A stretch of DNA of 64,000 nt from Bacillota bacterium (GCA_023392615.1 JAEVYT010000002.1:310001-374000), one strand, 5' to 3'; numbered from the stretch's first letter, positions 27,755 through 36,708 are shown. Program-made: numbers and translations. Notes: generated by a model not told the origin, from the letters alone.

Positions 27755-27928
27755 TTCAGGGTGATTATCCTTGCTTCTCTTATTCGAATTCCTGATTTCC
27801 GTAGCGCCCGGCATGCCATGCACGAGCATGGCATTGCCACCAGGCGCGAAAACCCATTGATTATGCATTGCAATGTGGCAAATTTCAGCATATACGAATA
27901 CAAGAGCGTCGAGGATAATCACCCTGAA
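27755..27928. repeat. 174-bp palindromic element between nifK and nifE
   Basis: TTCAGGGTGATTATCC (27755-27770) is perfectly complementary to GGATAATCACCCTGAA (27913-27928). The pairing continues inward (CTTATTCG with CGAATACAAG), and the centre holds a very stable inner hairpin, GGCATGCCATGC with GCATGGCATTGCC, flanked by GCGCC and GGCGC. In RNA it would be one long branched hairpin. It has no coding potential or transposase. The remaining bases 27675-27754 and 27929-28110 hold no gene; a small hairpin (TTACA with TGTAA, 28003-28034) precedes nifE. Confidence 0.75.
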
Positions 27929-28110
27929 GCATTATAATCCATTATTATTATGGAATTTTGTATACGAGAATTTTTTTAAAAGTATTTATTGGATTATTGA
28001 AATTACACATAAGCGGACGAAGTTCGCGATGTAAATATAAATTATAGTTTGGAATAAGACATGATGGAAAGAAAGCCTACGGAAATAGGAATAGGAAAGG
28101 AAGTGATTGT

Positions 28111-29508
28111 ATGGGTCGTTCAGATTTATCATTAATGGAGGAACATACAGAAAAAGAGGATGTACTAGAAGCCAGAAAAAGCTCCATTCTTAGAAAACAG
28201 GTTGGCTGTTCGGGAGACGGATTACAATGTGACAGTAACAGCGTATCCGGTGCGGTAAGTCAGAGAGCGTGTGTATATTGCGGTGCCAGAGTGGTATTGA
28301 ATCCAATTACGGATGCGTTTCATATCGTGCATGGGCCAATTGGTTGTGCCAGTTATACCTGGGATATCCGTGGTAGTTTAAGTAGCGGAAGTGATCTATA
28401 CAGGAACAGCTTTTCTACGGACTTGCAAGAGAAGGATATTATCTTTGGTGGTGAGAAAAAATTAACCGCAGCGATTGAAGAAGTGGTTGAAAAACATAAT
28501 CCAAAACTGATTTTTGTTTATGCTACCTGTATAGTAGGAGTAATCGGTGATGATGTAGATGCAGTTTGTAAGTTGATGTCTGCAAAGCATAACATCCGTG
28601 TAATTCCGGTAAAATCGCCAGGCTTTTCAGGTAATAAGTCCGTTGGATACCGAATGGCTTGTAATGCAATTATGGAATTAATACTTCCTCATAAACCGGA
28701 AAAAAGAGAAGGAATAAATATACTCGGAGATTTTAATTTGGCTGGGGAATTATGGATTGTAAAGGAATATCTAAAGATGATGGGAATTCCGGTGATTGCA
28801 ACGATAACCGGAGATTCCGATTATGAAACATTACTCCAAGCTCCTGCTGCTAAGCTGAATGTAGTTCAATGTGCCGGATCGAGCACATATTTGGCGAATC
28901 GAATGGAGGAGGAACTTGGAATACCATTTATAAAAGTCAGCTTTTATGGCATTGAAGATACCATTAATTCTTTGATTCGTATCGCGGAAGCTTTGCATAA
29001 CGAGGAGGCGAAAAAGAAAGCAATACGATTTGGAGAAGAAGAATCAGCAAAAGTGGAAGACTTTTTAAGAATATATCGAAAAAAGCTGGAGGGGAAAAAG
29101 GCAGCTATCTATGTTGGAGGCGGATTTAAAGCGATTTCACTAATCCGTCAATTTCAATCATTGGGAATTGATACAGTGGTTGTCGGTACTCAAACTGGCA
29201 AAAAGGATGATTATGAAATTATCGAAAGCATGGTCAAACCAGATACAGTTATATTAGATGATACAAATCCAGCAGAGTTGGAGCGGTTTATGAAAGAAAA
29301 AGGTGCAGATATTCTGGTGGGGGGAGTGAAAGAACGACCTTTGGCATATAAACTGGGTATCGCATTCTGTGATCATAATCACGAACGTAAATTACCTCTG
29401 TGTGGTTTCGACGGAGTCGTAAACTTTACAGAGGAGATTAATCGTAGCATCAACAACCCAATATGGAATTATGTAAGTTGCCAGGCAGCAGAATGGAGGT
29501 TAGCATGA
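28111..29508 (+). CDS. nifE: FeMo-cofactor scaffold protein NifE
   Basis: NifD paralogue (465 residues) that, with NifN, forms the scaffold on which FeMo-cofactor is assembled from NifB-co. Cluster-binding cysteines lie in SQRACVYCGARVVLNPI, GPIGCASYTW and YATCIVGVIGDD. The FeMo-co histidine of NifD (RQLHSYD) has no equivalent, as expected; the corresponding region is CDHNHERKLPLCGF. An AGGAAGTG ribosome site precedes ATG 28111. The stop overlaps the nifN-B start as ATGA. Confidence 0.96.
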   Translation: MGRSDLSLMEEHTEKEDVLEARKSSILRKQVGCSGDGLQCDSNSVSGAVSQRACVYCGARVVLNPITDAFHIVHGPIGCASYTWDIRGSLSSGSDLYRNSFSTDLQEKDIIFGGEKKLTAAIEEVVEKHNPKLIFVYATCIVGVIGDDVDAVCKLMSAKHNIRVIPVKSPGFSGNKSVGYRMACNAIMELILPHKPEKREGINILGDFNLAGELWIVKEYLKMMGIPVIATITGDSDYETLLQAPAAKLNVVQCAGSSTYLANRMEEELGIPFIKVSFYGIEDTINSLIRIAEALHNEEAKKKAIRFGEEESAKVEDFLRIYRKKLEGKKAAIYVGGGFKAISLIRQFQSLGIDTVVVGTQTGKKDDYEIIESMVKPDTVILDDTNPAELERFMKEKGADILVGGVKERPLAYKLGIAFCDHNHERKLPLCGFDGVVNFTEEINRSINNPIWNYVSCQAAEWRLA

Positions 29509-32216
29509 GAGGAACTTTGGTTAATTTGAATGTGAATCCCTGTAAAATGTGCAAGCCCATGGGAACAATGACTGCCTTGTACGGCATAAAAAAATGTATT
29601 TCTATTCTTCACGGATCGCAAGGTTGTGCGACCTATATTCGTAGACATATGGCAACCCACTATAATGAGCCTGTGGATATCGCATCTTCCTCGCTTACGG
29701 AGGAAGGCACGGTTTACGGAGGTGAAAAAAACCTGATTCAGGGATTGATTAATCTGATTAAGGTTTATGATCCGGAGGTGATCGGCGTTGCTACCACCTG
29801 TCTTGCGGAAACTATTGGTGAAGATATCAACCGAATTATTCACAAATTCTATGAAGAGTATCCCCAATATCAAAATGTTACGATCATAGGAGTTCCCTCG
29901 GCAGGTTATGCCGGTTCCCAATACGAAGGCTTTATGACGGCACTATATTATATCGTAAAATCCGTACCGATGGATAGTAGGAAAAATAATAAAATTAATA
30001 TTATAACAAGTCATATATCTCCTTCAGATACTCGATATTTGAAAGACCTTCTAGACAGCTTTGGATTGGAATATATCTTATTACCGGATTTGTCTGAGAA
30101 TCTGGATGGCGGACATGAGGATAGCTATCAGAGACTTCCTCAAGGGGGGACAGATATTGAAGATATTAAAAAGATGGCGGGTGCTAGATTTACCATCGAG
30201 CTTTCTACCTTTACTGATAGCACATTATCGGTCGGAGAGTACCTATTGAATAATTATGGTGTTCCGTACAAAAGATGCAACATACCCATGGGATTAAGAG
30301 ATAATGACACCTTAGTACAGTTATTATCCACCATATCCGGCAAGCCAATACCGGTACGCTGGAAGAAAGAACGGGCAAGATTTGTAGACGGTATGATAGA
30401 CGCACACAAATATAATGGAGAGGTAAGAGCAGCCATATTCGGAGAACCTGACTTTGTATTCAGTACAGTCAGAATGTGTGTTGAAAACGGTGCGATGCCA
30501 CTAATTGTAGCAACCGGAACTAAGTGCCCATCGCTGAGAAAGATGGTGGAGGAAGAAATTCGGCCTTTAGCGGAGAATTATTGTATCGATAACTTCCAGA
30601 TTATTGATGAAGTAGATTTTCAGACGATTGAAGAGTACGCAAGAGAGATGAAGGTGAATCTGTTTATAGGCAACTCGGATGGCAGAAGAATTTCCGAGAA
30701 ACTTAAGATTCCTCTGGTAAGAAGAGCATTTCCAATTCATGACCGAATGGGCGGGCAACGCCTGAAAACAATGGGGTTTGAGGGCGGACTAACTTACTTA
30801 GATGACATCGCCAATGAGATATTAAGTCGCAAAGAAACAAACTTCAGAGAAGAACTATATGAAAAGTACTACAAGGAAAACAAAAAGGTGGAAAAGGAGG
30901 AAACAAATCATATGAGTGAGGATATATTAAAGGAACAATCGGAACAGGGTAAATCGATTGAAGAAAAAACTGCAACGCATCCCTGCTATAACTGTGGGGC
31001 TCACAAATATGCCAGAATGCATCTTCCAATTGCACCGAAATGTAACATCAGCTGTAATTACTGCTTACGTAAATTTGACTGCCCAAATGAAAGCAGACCG
31101 GGTGTAACAACTGAAATTTTAAAACCGGAAGAAGCATTTAAGAAGTATGTAGAGGTTAAAAAGAAGGTTCCGAACCTGTCAGTGGTTGGAATTGCAGGCC
31201 CCGGTGATGCGCTTGCTAATTTTGAGGAGACGAGGAAGACTCTTGAAATGATCAGAGAATATGATAAGGATGTAACCTTCTGCCTCTCTACCAATGGATT
31301 GATGCTTCCGCAATATGCAAATGATTTAATTGCACTTGGAGTATCTCATGTGACAGTAACGATGAATTCGATTGATCCGACAATTGGAGGACAAATATAC
31401 AAATATGTAGATTACATGGGAAGAAAATACTTTGGTGAAGCCGGAGCAGCTATCCTTATGTCAAACCAATTGGCGGGTATCAAGATGCTGACCGCAAAGG
31501 GAATTATATGTAAAGTTAATATCGTAATGCTAAAAGGCATTAATGATCACCATATCCCCGAAGTGGTAGAGAAAGTAAAAGCACTGGGAGGTACAATCAC
31601 AAACATTATGCAGTTAATTCCGGTTCAGGGTAGTGTATTCGAAAATCTCCCTCTTGTGAGCAATATTGAGATTATGGAGATGCGCAAGAAGTGTGGTGAA
31701 ACAATGCAGCAGATGTACCATTGCAGACAATGCAGAGCAGATGCAATCGGAACTCTGGATAATGACCAATCTATTGAGTTTAATGCCTGTCATAAGCCTT
31801 CCTCGGAGGATGTGATTACGGAAGAGAAGGAGGCTACAAAGAGTGAAGCGATTCCAGAAAAGAGTATTCATCTTGCGGTAGCAACAAAGAGCGGAATGAT
31901 CGTAGATCAGCATTTCGGTCATGTGACTGAGTTCTATGTGTATGAATACAATGGTGAGAACGTTCTCTTTAAAGAAAAAAGAACTGTTAAAAAATACTGT
32001 AATGGGTCGGAAGAATGTGATGATAATGAGAATCGTATGGATTCCATCATTCAGACTATCTCAGATTGTAATGCGGTGATAGCAATGCGTATTGGTGAAT
32101 CACCCAAGGAGAAGCTAAAGAATAAAGGAATTAGAGTATTTACAACATATGACAGGATTGAAGATTCTGTGAAATGGGCTGGAAAAGAGATGATGTTCAA
32201 ATCAGAACATAAATAA
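29505..32216 (+). CDS. nifN-B: NifN-NifB fusion: cofactor scaffold plus radical-SAM NifB-co synthase
   Basis: Fused protein of 903 residues. Residues 1-430 or so are NifN (VNPCKMCKPMG, HGSQGCATYIRRH, TTCLAETIGED). From about 490 it is NifB: radical-SAM cysteines C513, C517 and C520 in CNISCNYC, plus CYNCGAHKYARMHL before and CRQCRADAIG after; this part inserts carbide and fuses [4Fe-4S] units to NifB-co. From about 789 there is a NifX/NafY-type cofactor-binding domain (HLAVATKSG, DQHFGHVTEF). Such fusions are known in Clostridium pasteurianum. The start is ATG 29505, overlapping the nifE stop, with GGAGGT at 29495-29500. Confidence 0.95.
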   Translation: MRGTLVNLNVNPCKMCKPMGTMTALYGIKKCISILHGSQGCATYIRRHMATHYNEPVDIASSSLTEEGTVYGGEKNLIQGLINLIKVYDPEVIGVATTCLAETIGEDINRIIHKFYEEYPQYQNVTIIGVPSAGYAGSQYEGFMTALYYIVKSVPMDSRKNNKINIITSHISPSDTRYLKDLLDSFGLEYILLPDLSENLDGGHEDSYQRLPQGGTDIEDIKKMAGARFTIELSTFTDSTLSVGEYLLNNYGVPYKRCNIPMGLRDNDTLVQLLSTISGKPIPVRWKKERARFVDGMIDAHKYNGEVRAAIFGEPDFVFSTVRMCVENGAMPLIVATGTKCPSLRKMVEEEIRPLAENYCIDNFQIIDEVDFQTIEEYAREMKVNLFIGNSDGRRISEKLKIPLVRRAFPIHDRMGGQRLKTMGFEGGLTYLDDIANEILSRKETNFREELYEKYYKENKKVEKEETNHMSEDILKEQSEQGKSIEEKTATHPCYNCGAHKYARMHLPIAPKCNISCNYCLRKFDCPNESRPGVTTEILKPEEAFKKYVEVKKKVPNLSVVGIAGPGDALANFEETRKTLEMIREYDKDVTFCLSTNGLMLPQYANDLIALGVSHVTVTMNSIDPTIGGQIYKYVDYMGRKYFGEAGAAILMSNQLAGIKMLTAKGIICKVNIVMLKGINDHHIPEVVEKVKALGGTITNIMQLIPVQGSVFENLPLVSNIEIMEMRKKCGETMQQMYHCRQCRADAIGTLDNDQSIEFNACHKPSSEDVITEEKEATKSEAIPEKSIHLAVATKSGMIVDQHFGHVTEFYVYEYNGENVLFKEKRTVKKYCNGSEECDDNENRMDSIIQTISDCNAVIAMRIGESPKEKLKNKGIRVFTTYDRIEDSVKWAGKEMMFKSEHK
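30893..30914 (+). promoter_or_regulatory. Internal ribosome site and in-frame ATG at the NifN/NifB junction
   Basis: AAAGGAGG (30893-30900) precedes an in-frame ATG at 30912 (codon 470) by 11 bases, exactly in the linker between the NifN and NifB parts. It could give a free NifB of 434 residues in addition to the fusion. It may also be a relic of the ancestral separate genes. Confidence 0.55.
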
Positions 32217-32246
32217 ATATTTGTATGTAAGATAGGAGGAATTAGT

Positions 32247-32555
32247 ATGGTAGAAGTAAAGCACCACATATTTGTCTGTACCAGCTGTAGAATTAATGGA
32301 CAGCAAAAAGGATTTTGTTTTTCAAAAGAGTCGGTACCCATCGTTCAACGTTTTATGGAGCTTGTCGAAGAAAATGACTTATCGGGTGATGTGATGATCA
32401 CCAATACGGGTTGTTTTGGAATCTGTGACAAGGGTCCAATCGCAGTGGTATATCCTGAGGGTGTATGGTACGGAAACCTGACGGAAGATGATGTGGATAC
32501 AATTGTTGAAGAGCATCTCATTGGAGGAACTCCTGTTGAGTCTTTGAGGATATGA
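32247..32555 (+). CDS. Thioredoxin-like [2Fe-2S] ferredoxin
   Basis: Small electron carrier of 102 residues. Cysteines C11 and C14 (CTSC), C24 (GFC), and C56/C60 (NTGCFGIC) give the ligand pattern of thioredoxin-fold [2Fe-2S] ferredoxins such as that of Clostridium pasteurianum, which is nif-associated and interacts with the MoFe protein. GGAGGAATTAGT precedes the ATG. Its location between nifN-B and nifV indicates a role in nitrogenase maturation or electron supply; the exact role is not settled even in studied species. Confidence 0.88.
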   Translation: MVEVKHHIFVCTSCRINGQQKGFCFSKESVPIVQRFMELVEENDLSGDVMITNTGCFGICDKGPIAVVYPEGVWYGNLTEDDVDTIVEEHLIGGTPVESLRI

Positions 32556-32583
32556 AAGAACGAAGGAGCTCAATAGACATGAT

Positions 32584-32617
32584 TGATTCAATGTAGTGGG
32601 CACCTAACACTACATTG
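32584..32617 (+). other. Intercistronic hairpin before nifV-omega
   Basis: TCAATGTAGTG pairs perfectly with CACTACATTGA around a roughly ten-base loop, in the 90-base gap between the ferredoxin and nifV-omega. No T-run follows, so it is more likely an mRNA stability or processing element than a terminator. Confidence 0.6.
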
Positions 32618-32645
32618 ATTTGATGATGAAAGGAGAGGTGGTAGT

Positions 32646-33632
32646 TTGATTAAGCTTATTGACAATACATTGACAAGTCTGGATCGGGAATTGCCATCAA
32701 AAGAAGATCTGCATACCTTTTGCCAACTGCTATTTTCATTGGGAGTAGATGCAATTGAACTTTCCAAAAAAGCATACGAAAGAATGGAGTATTTACCAGA
32801 GAATCAAAAATTCATACTGAATATTGATTTACTCGAGGAGAAGGAGTATTATCCGGGCTTTTATCGATACGTAAGCCGGCAGTCATCAGCGGAGGATTAT
32901 TTTATATGCGAGTTGCAGATGAATGATGCAAGAGAAATCGTGAAGTTAAAAACACTAAAAAGTTGCAAAGAGATTCGTATTGTAGGTTTGGATGATCTGA
33001 TGTGCTGTGATTCTTATGAAAAGATTCTACAAGAGATTATTGATTTTCTGCCAAAGAGTTCTGTAATACTCAATCCGGAGAATACTTACGGATGTGCCAG
33101 TGCTTTAGCATTGCAGTGGGCTACGGAGTTTGGAAGTAATATTACCACCAGTTTTGCCGGATGCAAGAATAATGCTGCTACGGAAGAGGTCATAGTGGCA
33201 CTGAGACTTGCAATAAGATATAAGATTACTCGTGATTTATCGATGCTTCCTGAACTAAAGAGGCTTTATGAAAAGTTTGTAAATAAGAAGATCGGGAATA
33301 AAAAACCAGTCATTGGATCAGGAATATTTAAGGTAGAAGCGGGAATCCATGCGGATGGTATCAATAAAAATCCTGCTACCTATGAAGCATTTGAACCAAG
33401 TATTGTGGGTTGCAAAACGGAACTGGTAATCGGAAAACATTCAGGAACAAAAGCAGTAAAGCTTAAGCTGAAGGAATTAAATCTTCCTGTACCAAGTGAC
33501 CATATCATAGAAAAAATACTAGATTTGGTAAAAGAGGATTGTACGAATAGACGCAGTAGCTTAAGCGATACAGAGTTTGTGGGAATTGTAAGGGAGGTAA
33601 TCAGGAATGAAAGAAAGCAGATACATCGTTGA
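32646..33632 (+). CDS. nifV-omega: Homocitrate synthase, omega subunit
   Basis: C-terminal-type half of homocitrate synthase (328 residues). The second half contains the regulatory/communication region GIFKVEAGIHADGI and GKHSGTKAV typical of LeuA/NifV enzymes; the first half is a diverged barrel lacking the TLRDGEQ metal site. Clostridium pasteurianum likewise has separate nifV-omega and nifV-alpha genes. The start appears to be TTG 32646, behind GGAGAGGTGG; no ATG is near. It overlaps nifV-alpha by 26 bases. The product homocitrate is the organic ligand of FeMo-co. Confidence 0.88.
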   Translation: MIKLIDNTLTSLDRELPSKEDLHTFCQLLFSLGVDAIELSKKAYERMEYLPENQKFILNIDLLEEKEYYPGFYRYVSRQSSAEDYFICELQMNDAREIVKLKTLKSCKEIRIVGLDDLMCCDSYEKILQEIIDFLPKSSVILNPENTYGCASALALQWATEFGSNITTSFAGCKNNAATEEVIVALRLAIRYKITRDLSMLPELKRLYEKFVNKKIGNKKPVIGSGIFKVEAGIHADGINKNPATYEAFEPSIVGCKTELVIGKHSGTKAVKLKLKELNLPVPSDHIIEKILDLVKEDCTNRRSSLSDTEFVGIVREVIRNERKQIHR

Positions 33633-34413
33633 TACCACCTTAAGAGATGGTGAGCAAAGTCCCGGGATTGCTCTTGGGATCGAGGATAAAGTAAAGATAG
33701 CAAAACTTTTAGATGAACTGGGTGTTTATGAGATTGAGGCTGGAATACCGGTACTTAGTGAAATCGAGGAAGAAGGAATTACGAGGATTATCAGGAATAG
33801 ACAACGTGCAAAAGTTTCTGTATGGAGTCGTATGAACAAGGAGGATGTAAAGGGATCTATACGCTGTAAACCGGATATAATCCATATAGGAATGCCGGTT
33901 TCCTATATACAGATTTATAGTAAATTGAGGAAGAATAAAAGTTGGGTACTCAAAAACATTTTAGAATGTGTAGAGGTAGCCATGAGTGATAATATTGAGG
34001 TGACTGTAGGTTTCGAGGATGCCTCCAGATCAGATATCGGATTTATGTTAAGTATCATCAAAGAGTTAAAACATGCAGGAGTTACTACGATTCGTATTGC
34101 TGATACAGTCGGAGTACTTACCCCAGGGCGAACCAAGGAGCTTGTTGACACGATCAAACAAAACTCCGAGATTCGTCTTGAAATGCATGTTCATAATGAC
34201 TTAGGTATGGCGGTAGCGAATTCAATTGTGGGCGCCAGAGCGGGGGCGGAATTAATAGATTGTACCTTGTTTGGGATTGGTGAGCGTGCCGGTAACTGTA
34301 ATTTTTATGACTTTGTCCACGCTTGTGAATCCGTATTCCAATTTAATATGAATAATAAACAAATACGGAAAGTAGAAAAAGAGGTATATCCCGAATTATC
34401 GGGTGCAATGTAG
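33607..34413 (+). CDS. nifV-alpha: Homocitrate synthase, alpha (catalytic) subunit
   Basis: Catalytic TIM-barrel half (268 residues) that condenses acetyl-CoA with 2-oxoglutarate. TTLRDGEQSPG (10-20) has the catalytic R13 and metal D14, and MHVHNDLGMA supplies metal ligands H194 and H196; GERAGN is also present. It stops where the C-terminal regulatory domain would begin, which is provided by the upstream omega gene. The ATG lies 26 bases before the end of nifV-omega, with GGGAGG upstream, so the halves are translated together. It is the last recognisable nif gene here. Confidence 0.92.
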   Translation: MKESRYIVDTTLRDGEQSPGIALGIEDKVKIAKLLDELGVYEIEAGIPVLSEIEEEGITRIIRNRQRAKVSVWSRMNKEDVKGSIRCKPDIIHIGMPVSYIQIYSKLRKNKSWVLKNILECVEVAMSDNIEVTVGFEDASRSDIGFMLSIIKELKHAGVTTIRIADTVGVLTPGRTKELVDTIKQNSEIRLEMHVHNDLGMAVANSIVGARAGAELIDCTLFGIGERAGNCNFYDFVHACESVFQFNMNNKQIRKVEKEVYPELSGAM

Positions 34414-34478
34414 AGAGAATATCCTTGGACAACTCGGCATATGATGTGATAAGAAAAGTATGTTAGGAGTTCTGATAA

Positions 34479-35159
34479 TTGGATAGTTATCAAGTACTTG
34501 TCAGAGAAAAACAGATACAACAGGATATGAATTATAAAAATCATATTATTTTAGAATATACGATAAAATATCCCTCGTTTATATCGGGTACTTACTATAA
34601 TATGATGAGTAAGTTGAATTCCCTGTACAGAACACAAGCGTTAATGTATCAGAAAAATAATGTAATGAACCTATATCAGATGGCGATGGCTGATTATGAG
34701 TATTCTATGAATCATGATTATCCGTTACGTAAGTTTGAAGCTTATGTAAATTATGAAGTTACCTATAATCAAGATTGTGCCTTGAGCTTGTATATTGATC
34801 AGTACGAATATTCCGGAGGAGCTCACGGACTTACAGTAAGAAGCTCTGATACATGGGATTTACGTAGAAGTAGAAGATTAGATCTGTCTGACTTATATCC
34901 TGAGGGTAGTAATTACAAAGAGATGATTATAGCAGATATCATCAGACAAATTGAAATACAAATTTCATTGGGGAATGGAATGTATTTTGAAAATTATAAG
35001 CAACTGGTTCAGGATACATTTAAACCGGGAAATTATTACTTGACACCGGAGGGAGTGGCTATCTATTTTCAACAATATGATATAGCACCTTATGCGTCTG
35101 GGATACCAGTTTTTATTATTCCTTACAGTTCACAAGGGCCTGTTCAACCCTCTTGTTGA
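34479..35159 (+). CDS. DUF3298/DUF4163 domain protein
   Basis: Protein of 226 residues with the DUF4163-DUF3298 plan: an N-terminal alpha/beta domain, the motif YSGGAHG (about 108-114) and a C-terminal part with LTPEGVAIYFQQYDIAPYASG, which is the DUF3298 hallmark also seen in the sensor part of RsiV. No signal peptide or membrane helix is visible, so unlike RsiV it seems cytoplasmic. The start is a TTG behind TAGGAG. It follows nifV-alpha by 65 bases but is probably unrelated to nitrogen fixation. Function unknown. Confidence 0.7.
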   Translation: MDSYQVLVREKQIQQDMNYKNHIILEYTIKYPSFISGTYYNMMSKLNSLYRTQALMYQKNNVMNLYQMAMADYEYSMNHDYPLRKFEAYVNYEVTYNQDCALSLYIDQYEYSGGAHGLTVRSSDTWDLRRSRRLDLSDLYPEGSNYKEMIIADIIRQIEIQISLGNGMYFENYKQLVQDTFKPGNYYLTPEGVAIYFQQYDIAPYASGIPVFIIPYSSQGPVQPSC

Positions 35160-35177
35160 TCAATTATAGCTAAAAAT

Positions 35178-35253
35178 AAACAATCGACTATCAGAAGATG
35201 GTGTAATCCTAACTTGCATGATTGGAATACATCTCTCTTATAGTCGATTGTTT
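35178..35253. terminator. Bidirectional hairpin terminator
   Basis: AAACAATCGACTAT (35178-35191) pairs perfectly with ATAGTCGATTGTTT (35240-35253). It separates the convergent DUF3298 gene and the small minus-strand gene. The loop is long (48 bases), so termination efficiency is uncertain. Confidence 0.6.
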
Positions 35254-35281
35254 GTTAATGGAACGTTTCGCTCTACTACAC

Positions 35282-35428
35282 TTATTCGCCGCCTGGGCCG
35301 CTACGGGAAGGACGGTTATCAGGGAACTGAGCAACAGAATCTTTTGCGGAGCTTCCTGTGTGAGTATTTTTAGCAGAGGAAGAATTTTTACTACTGTTTT
35401 TCATACGATTGTCCTTGTTCTTCGCCAT
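35282..35428 (-). CDS. Small basic, Ser/Asn-rich protein, 48 residues, unknown
   Basis: A 48-codon frame starting MAKNKDNRMKNSSKNSS and ending SRSGPGGE, with GAAAGGAG nine bases before the ATG, which is a strong sign of a real gene. It is highly hydrophilic and probably disordered. In size, composition and N-terminal style it recalls the 54-residue protein at 19091-19255; small spore-coat or spore-core proteins look like this, but no known signature is present. Identity unknown. Confidence 0.6.
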   Translation of the reverse strand: MAKNKDNRMKNSSKNSSSAKNTHTGSSAKDSVAQFPDNRPSRSGPGGE

Positions 35429-35524
35429 AATAAACTCCTTTCAAAATTTAGTCACGTTTATTATGGCAAGGATAGGAAAATTTATTCATAAAACTGATAA
35501 AATATTGAAATATATATTATTTAA

Positions 35525-36649
35525 TTATTGTTGAACGTTTTGAGAACTCGGAATAACAGTAAGTTCACCCATTTTCAAACGATTAATTGCTTTGTTATTT
35601 AACTTATTCGGATGATTTGCTTTGATTCCTTCATAGATTTTATCAAAAGCTTGGTTTTCAGCGGTGGTAATTGCAGTATTTACTTCTGAGTCATAACGCT
35701 CAGAGGAATTATGATTAACCATACGTACAATGTAATAACCATTAGTACCTTTTGTAACTTCACTTACAGCACCGTTTTTCATCTTCGTAAGTTCTGTTTT
35801 GAATTCATCAGAGAAGGAGGAGCTATCTTCATCTGCTTTTACGAATTTGGAAGCCTTATATATAATAGCAGTTTCATCGGTAGGTACAACTTTTGACCAG
35901 TCTTTAGCGGTTTTAGCCTTCTCATAATAAGAATTTAGTTTCTCCTGAGCTTCTTTTTTCTTTTCGTCGCTAAGTTGTGTGGTTTTACCGTTCTCATCCG
36001 TCGTTTCAGTAGCTGCATATAAGTACTCGATATCGTACTGTCTGAATTTGTCATATGATATTTTGGCTTTTATGCCATCCTTATCGATCTTTGCTTCCTT
36101 TAATTTATCTTCACGGAAACGAGATACAAGGGTTGTCCCTTCAACCATTTTGGTTAAGAAGGATCTTGTAAAATGATTTTTCTTAATGATATCTTTGGGT
36201 ATTTCTTTTGATAAGAGGTTGTCCACAGTTGTTTTAACAGTTTTCTTCTCTTTATCAGTTAACTTATAGTCCTTGTCCACTGCTTCGTTATAAAGTATGG
36301 TTGCTCTTAAAGCTTGAGCGATTGCGTCTTTTCTAGCTTCCTGTCGTAAAGTGGTTCCATCTTCTTTGATTGGTGAATCCCAGTAGTTACCGCCAAACAT
36401 AGAGTTGTAAGAATCATATTTGGATTCTACTATATATAAATAATAGGAGAGATCCTTTACATTGTACTTCTTACCATCTACAGTCATTAAAGTAGGCGAA
36501 TAAAGCTGGTCAAATAAAAGGGCCCCGATAAGTACTACAACTAATACCAAGGATGTTACAATCCAAGGTTTTGATATACTAGTGATGGGTTTTTCACTCA
36601 TCTTTACTTCCTTCTCTTTTTTAGGTGTTATTTTTTTTGAATTGTTCAC
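35525..36649 (-). CDS. PrsA/SurA-type peptidyl-prolyl isomerase, membrane anchored
   Basis: Extracytoplasmic foldase. A cytoplasmic tail rich in K and a single helix (about 30-50 of the long frame, WIVTSLVLVVVLIGALLF) anchor it; a SurA-like N-terminal domain follows, and the parvulin-type PPIase region (about 250-330, with SSFSDEFKTELTKMKNGAVS and GYYIVRMV) is near the C-terminus. There is no lipobox cysteine, unlike Bacillus PrsA. GGAGGT lies just before GTG 36649, and the promoter at 36681-36708 would leave too short a leader for the upstream ATG 36664, so I prefer the GTG. It helps fold exported proteins. Confidence 0.78.
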   Translation of the reverse strand: MNNSKKITPKKEKEVKMSEKPITSISKPWIVTSLVLVVVLIGALLFDQLYSPTLMTVDGKKYNVKDLSYYLYIVESKYDSYNSMFGGNYWDSPIKEDGTTLRQEARKDAIAQALRATILYNEAVDKDYKLTDKEKKTVKTTVDNLLSKEIPKDIIKKNHFTRSFLTKMVEGTTLVSRFREDKLKEAKIDKDGIKAKISYDKFRQYDIEYLYAATETTDENGKTTQLSDEKKKEAQEKLNSYYEKAKTAKDWSKVVPTDETAIIYKASKFVKADEDSSSFSDEFKTELTKMKNGAVSEVTKGTNGYYIVRMVNHNSSERYDSEVNTAITTAENQAFDKIYEGIKANHPNKLNNKAINRLKMGELTVIPSSQNVQQ

Positions 36650-36680
36650 TTTTGCTACCTCCATAATATTCTCATTTCTA

Positions 36681-36708
36681 ATTTTATCAATTTTATGGTA
36701 TAAGTCAA
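36681..36708 (-). promoter_or_regulatory. Promoter of the PrsA-like gene
   Basis: On the minus strand TTGACT (36703-36708) and TAAAAT (36681-36686) are 16 bases apart. The gene-free 396 bases between this gene and the moxR-like gene otherwise hold only AT-rich sequence and the promoter at 37000-37028. Confidence 0.5.

Noticed and set aside
27718..27903. 61-residue minus-strand frame between nifK and nifE
   Set aside because: It lies almost wholly in the palindromic element; coding is a side effect of the inverted repeat.
29505..32216. nifN-B as a frameshift or assembly artefact
   Set aside because: The frame is open through a normal linker, and the same fusion is known from clostridia.
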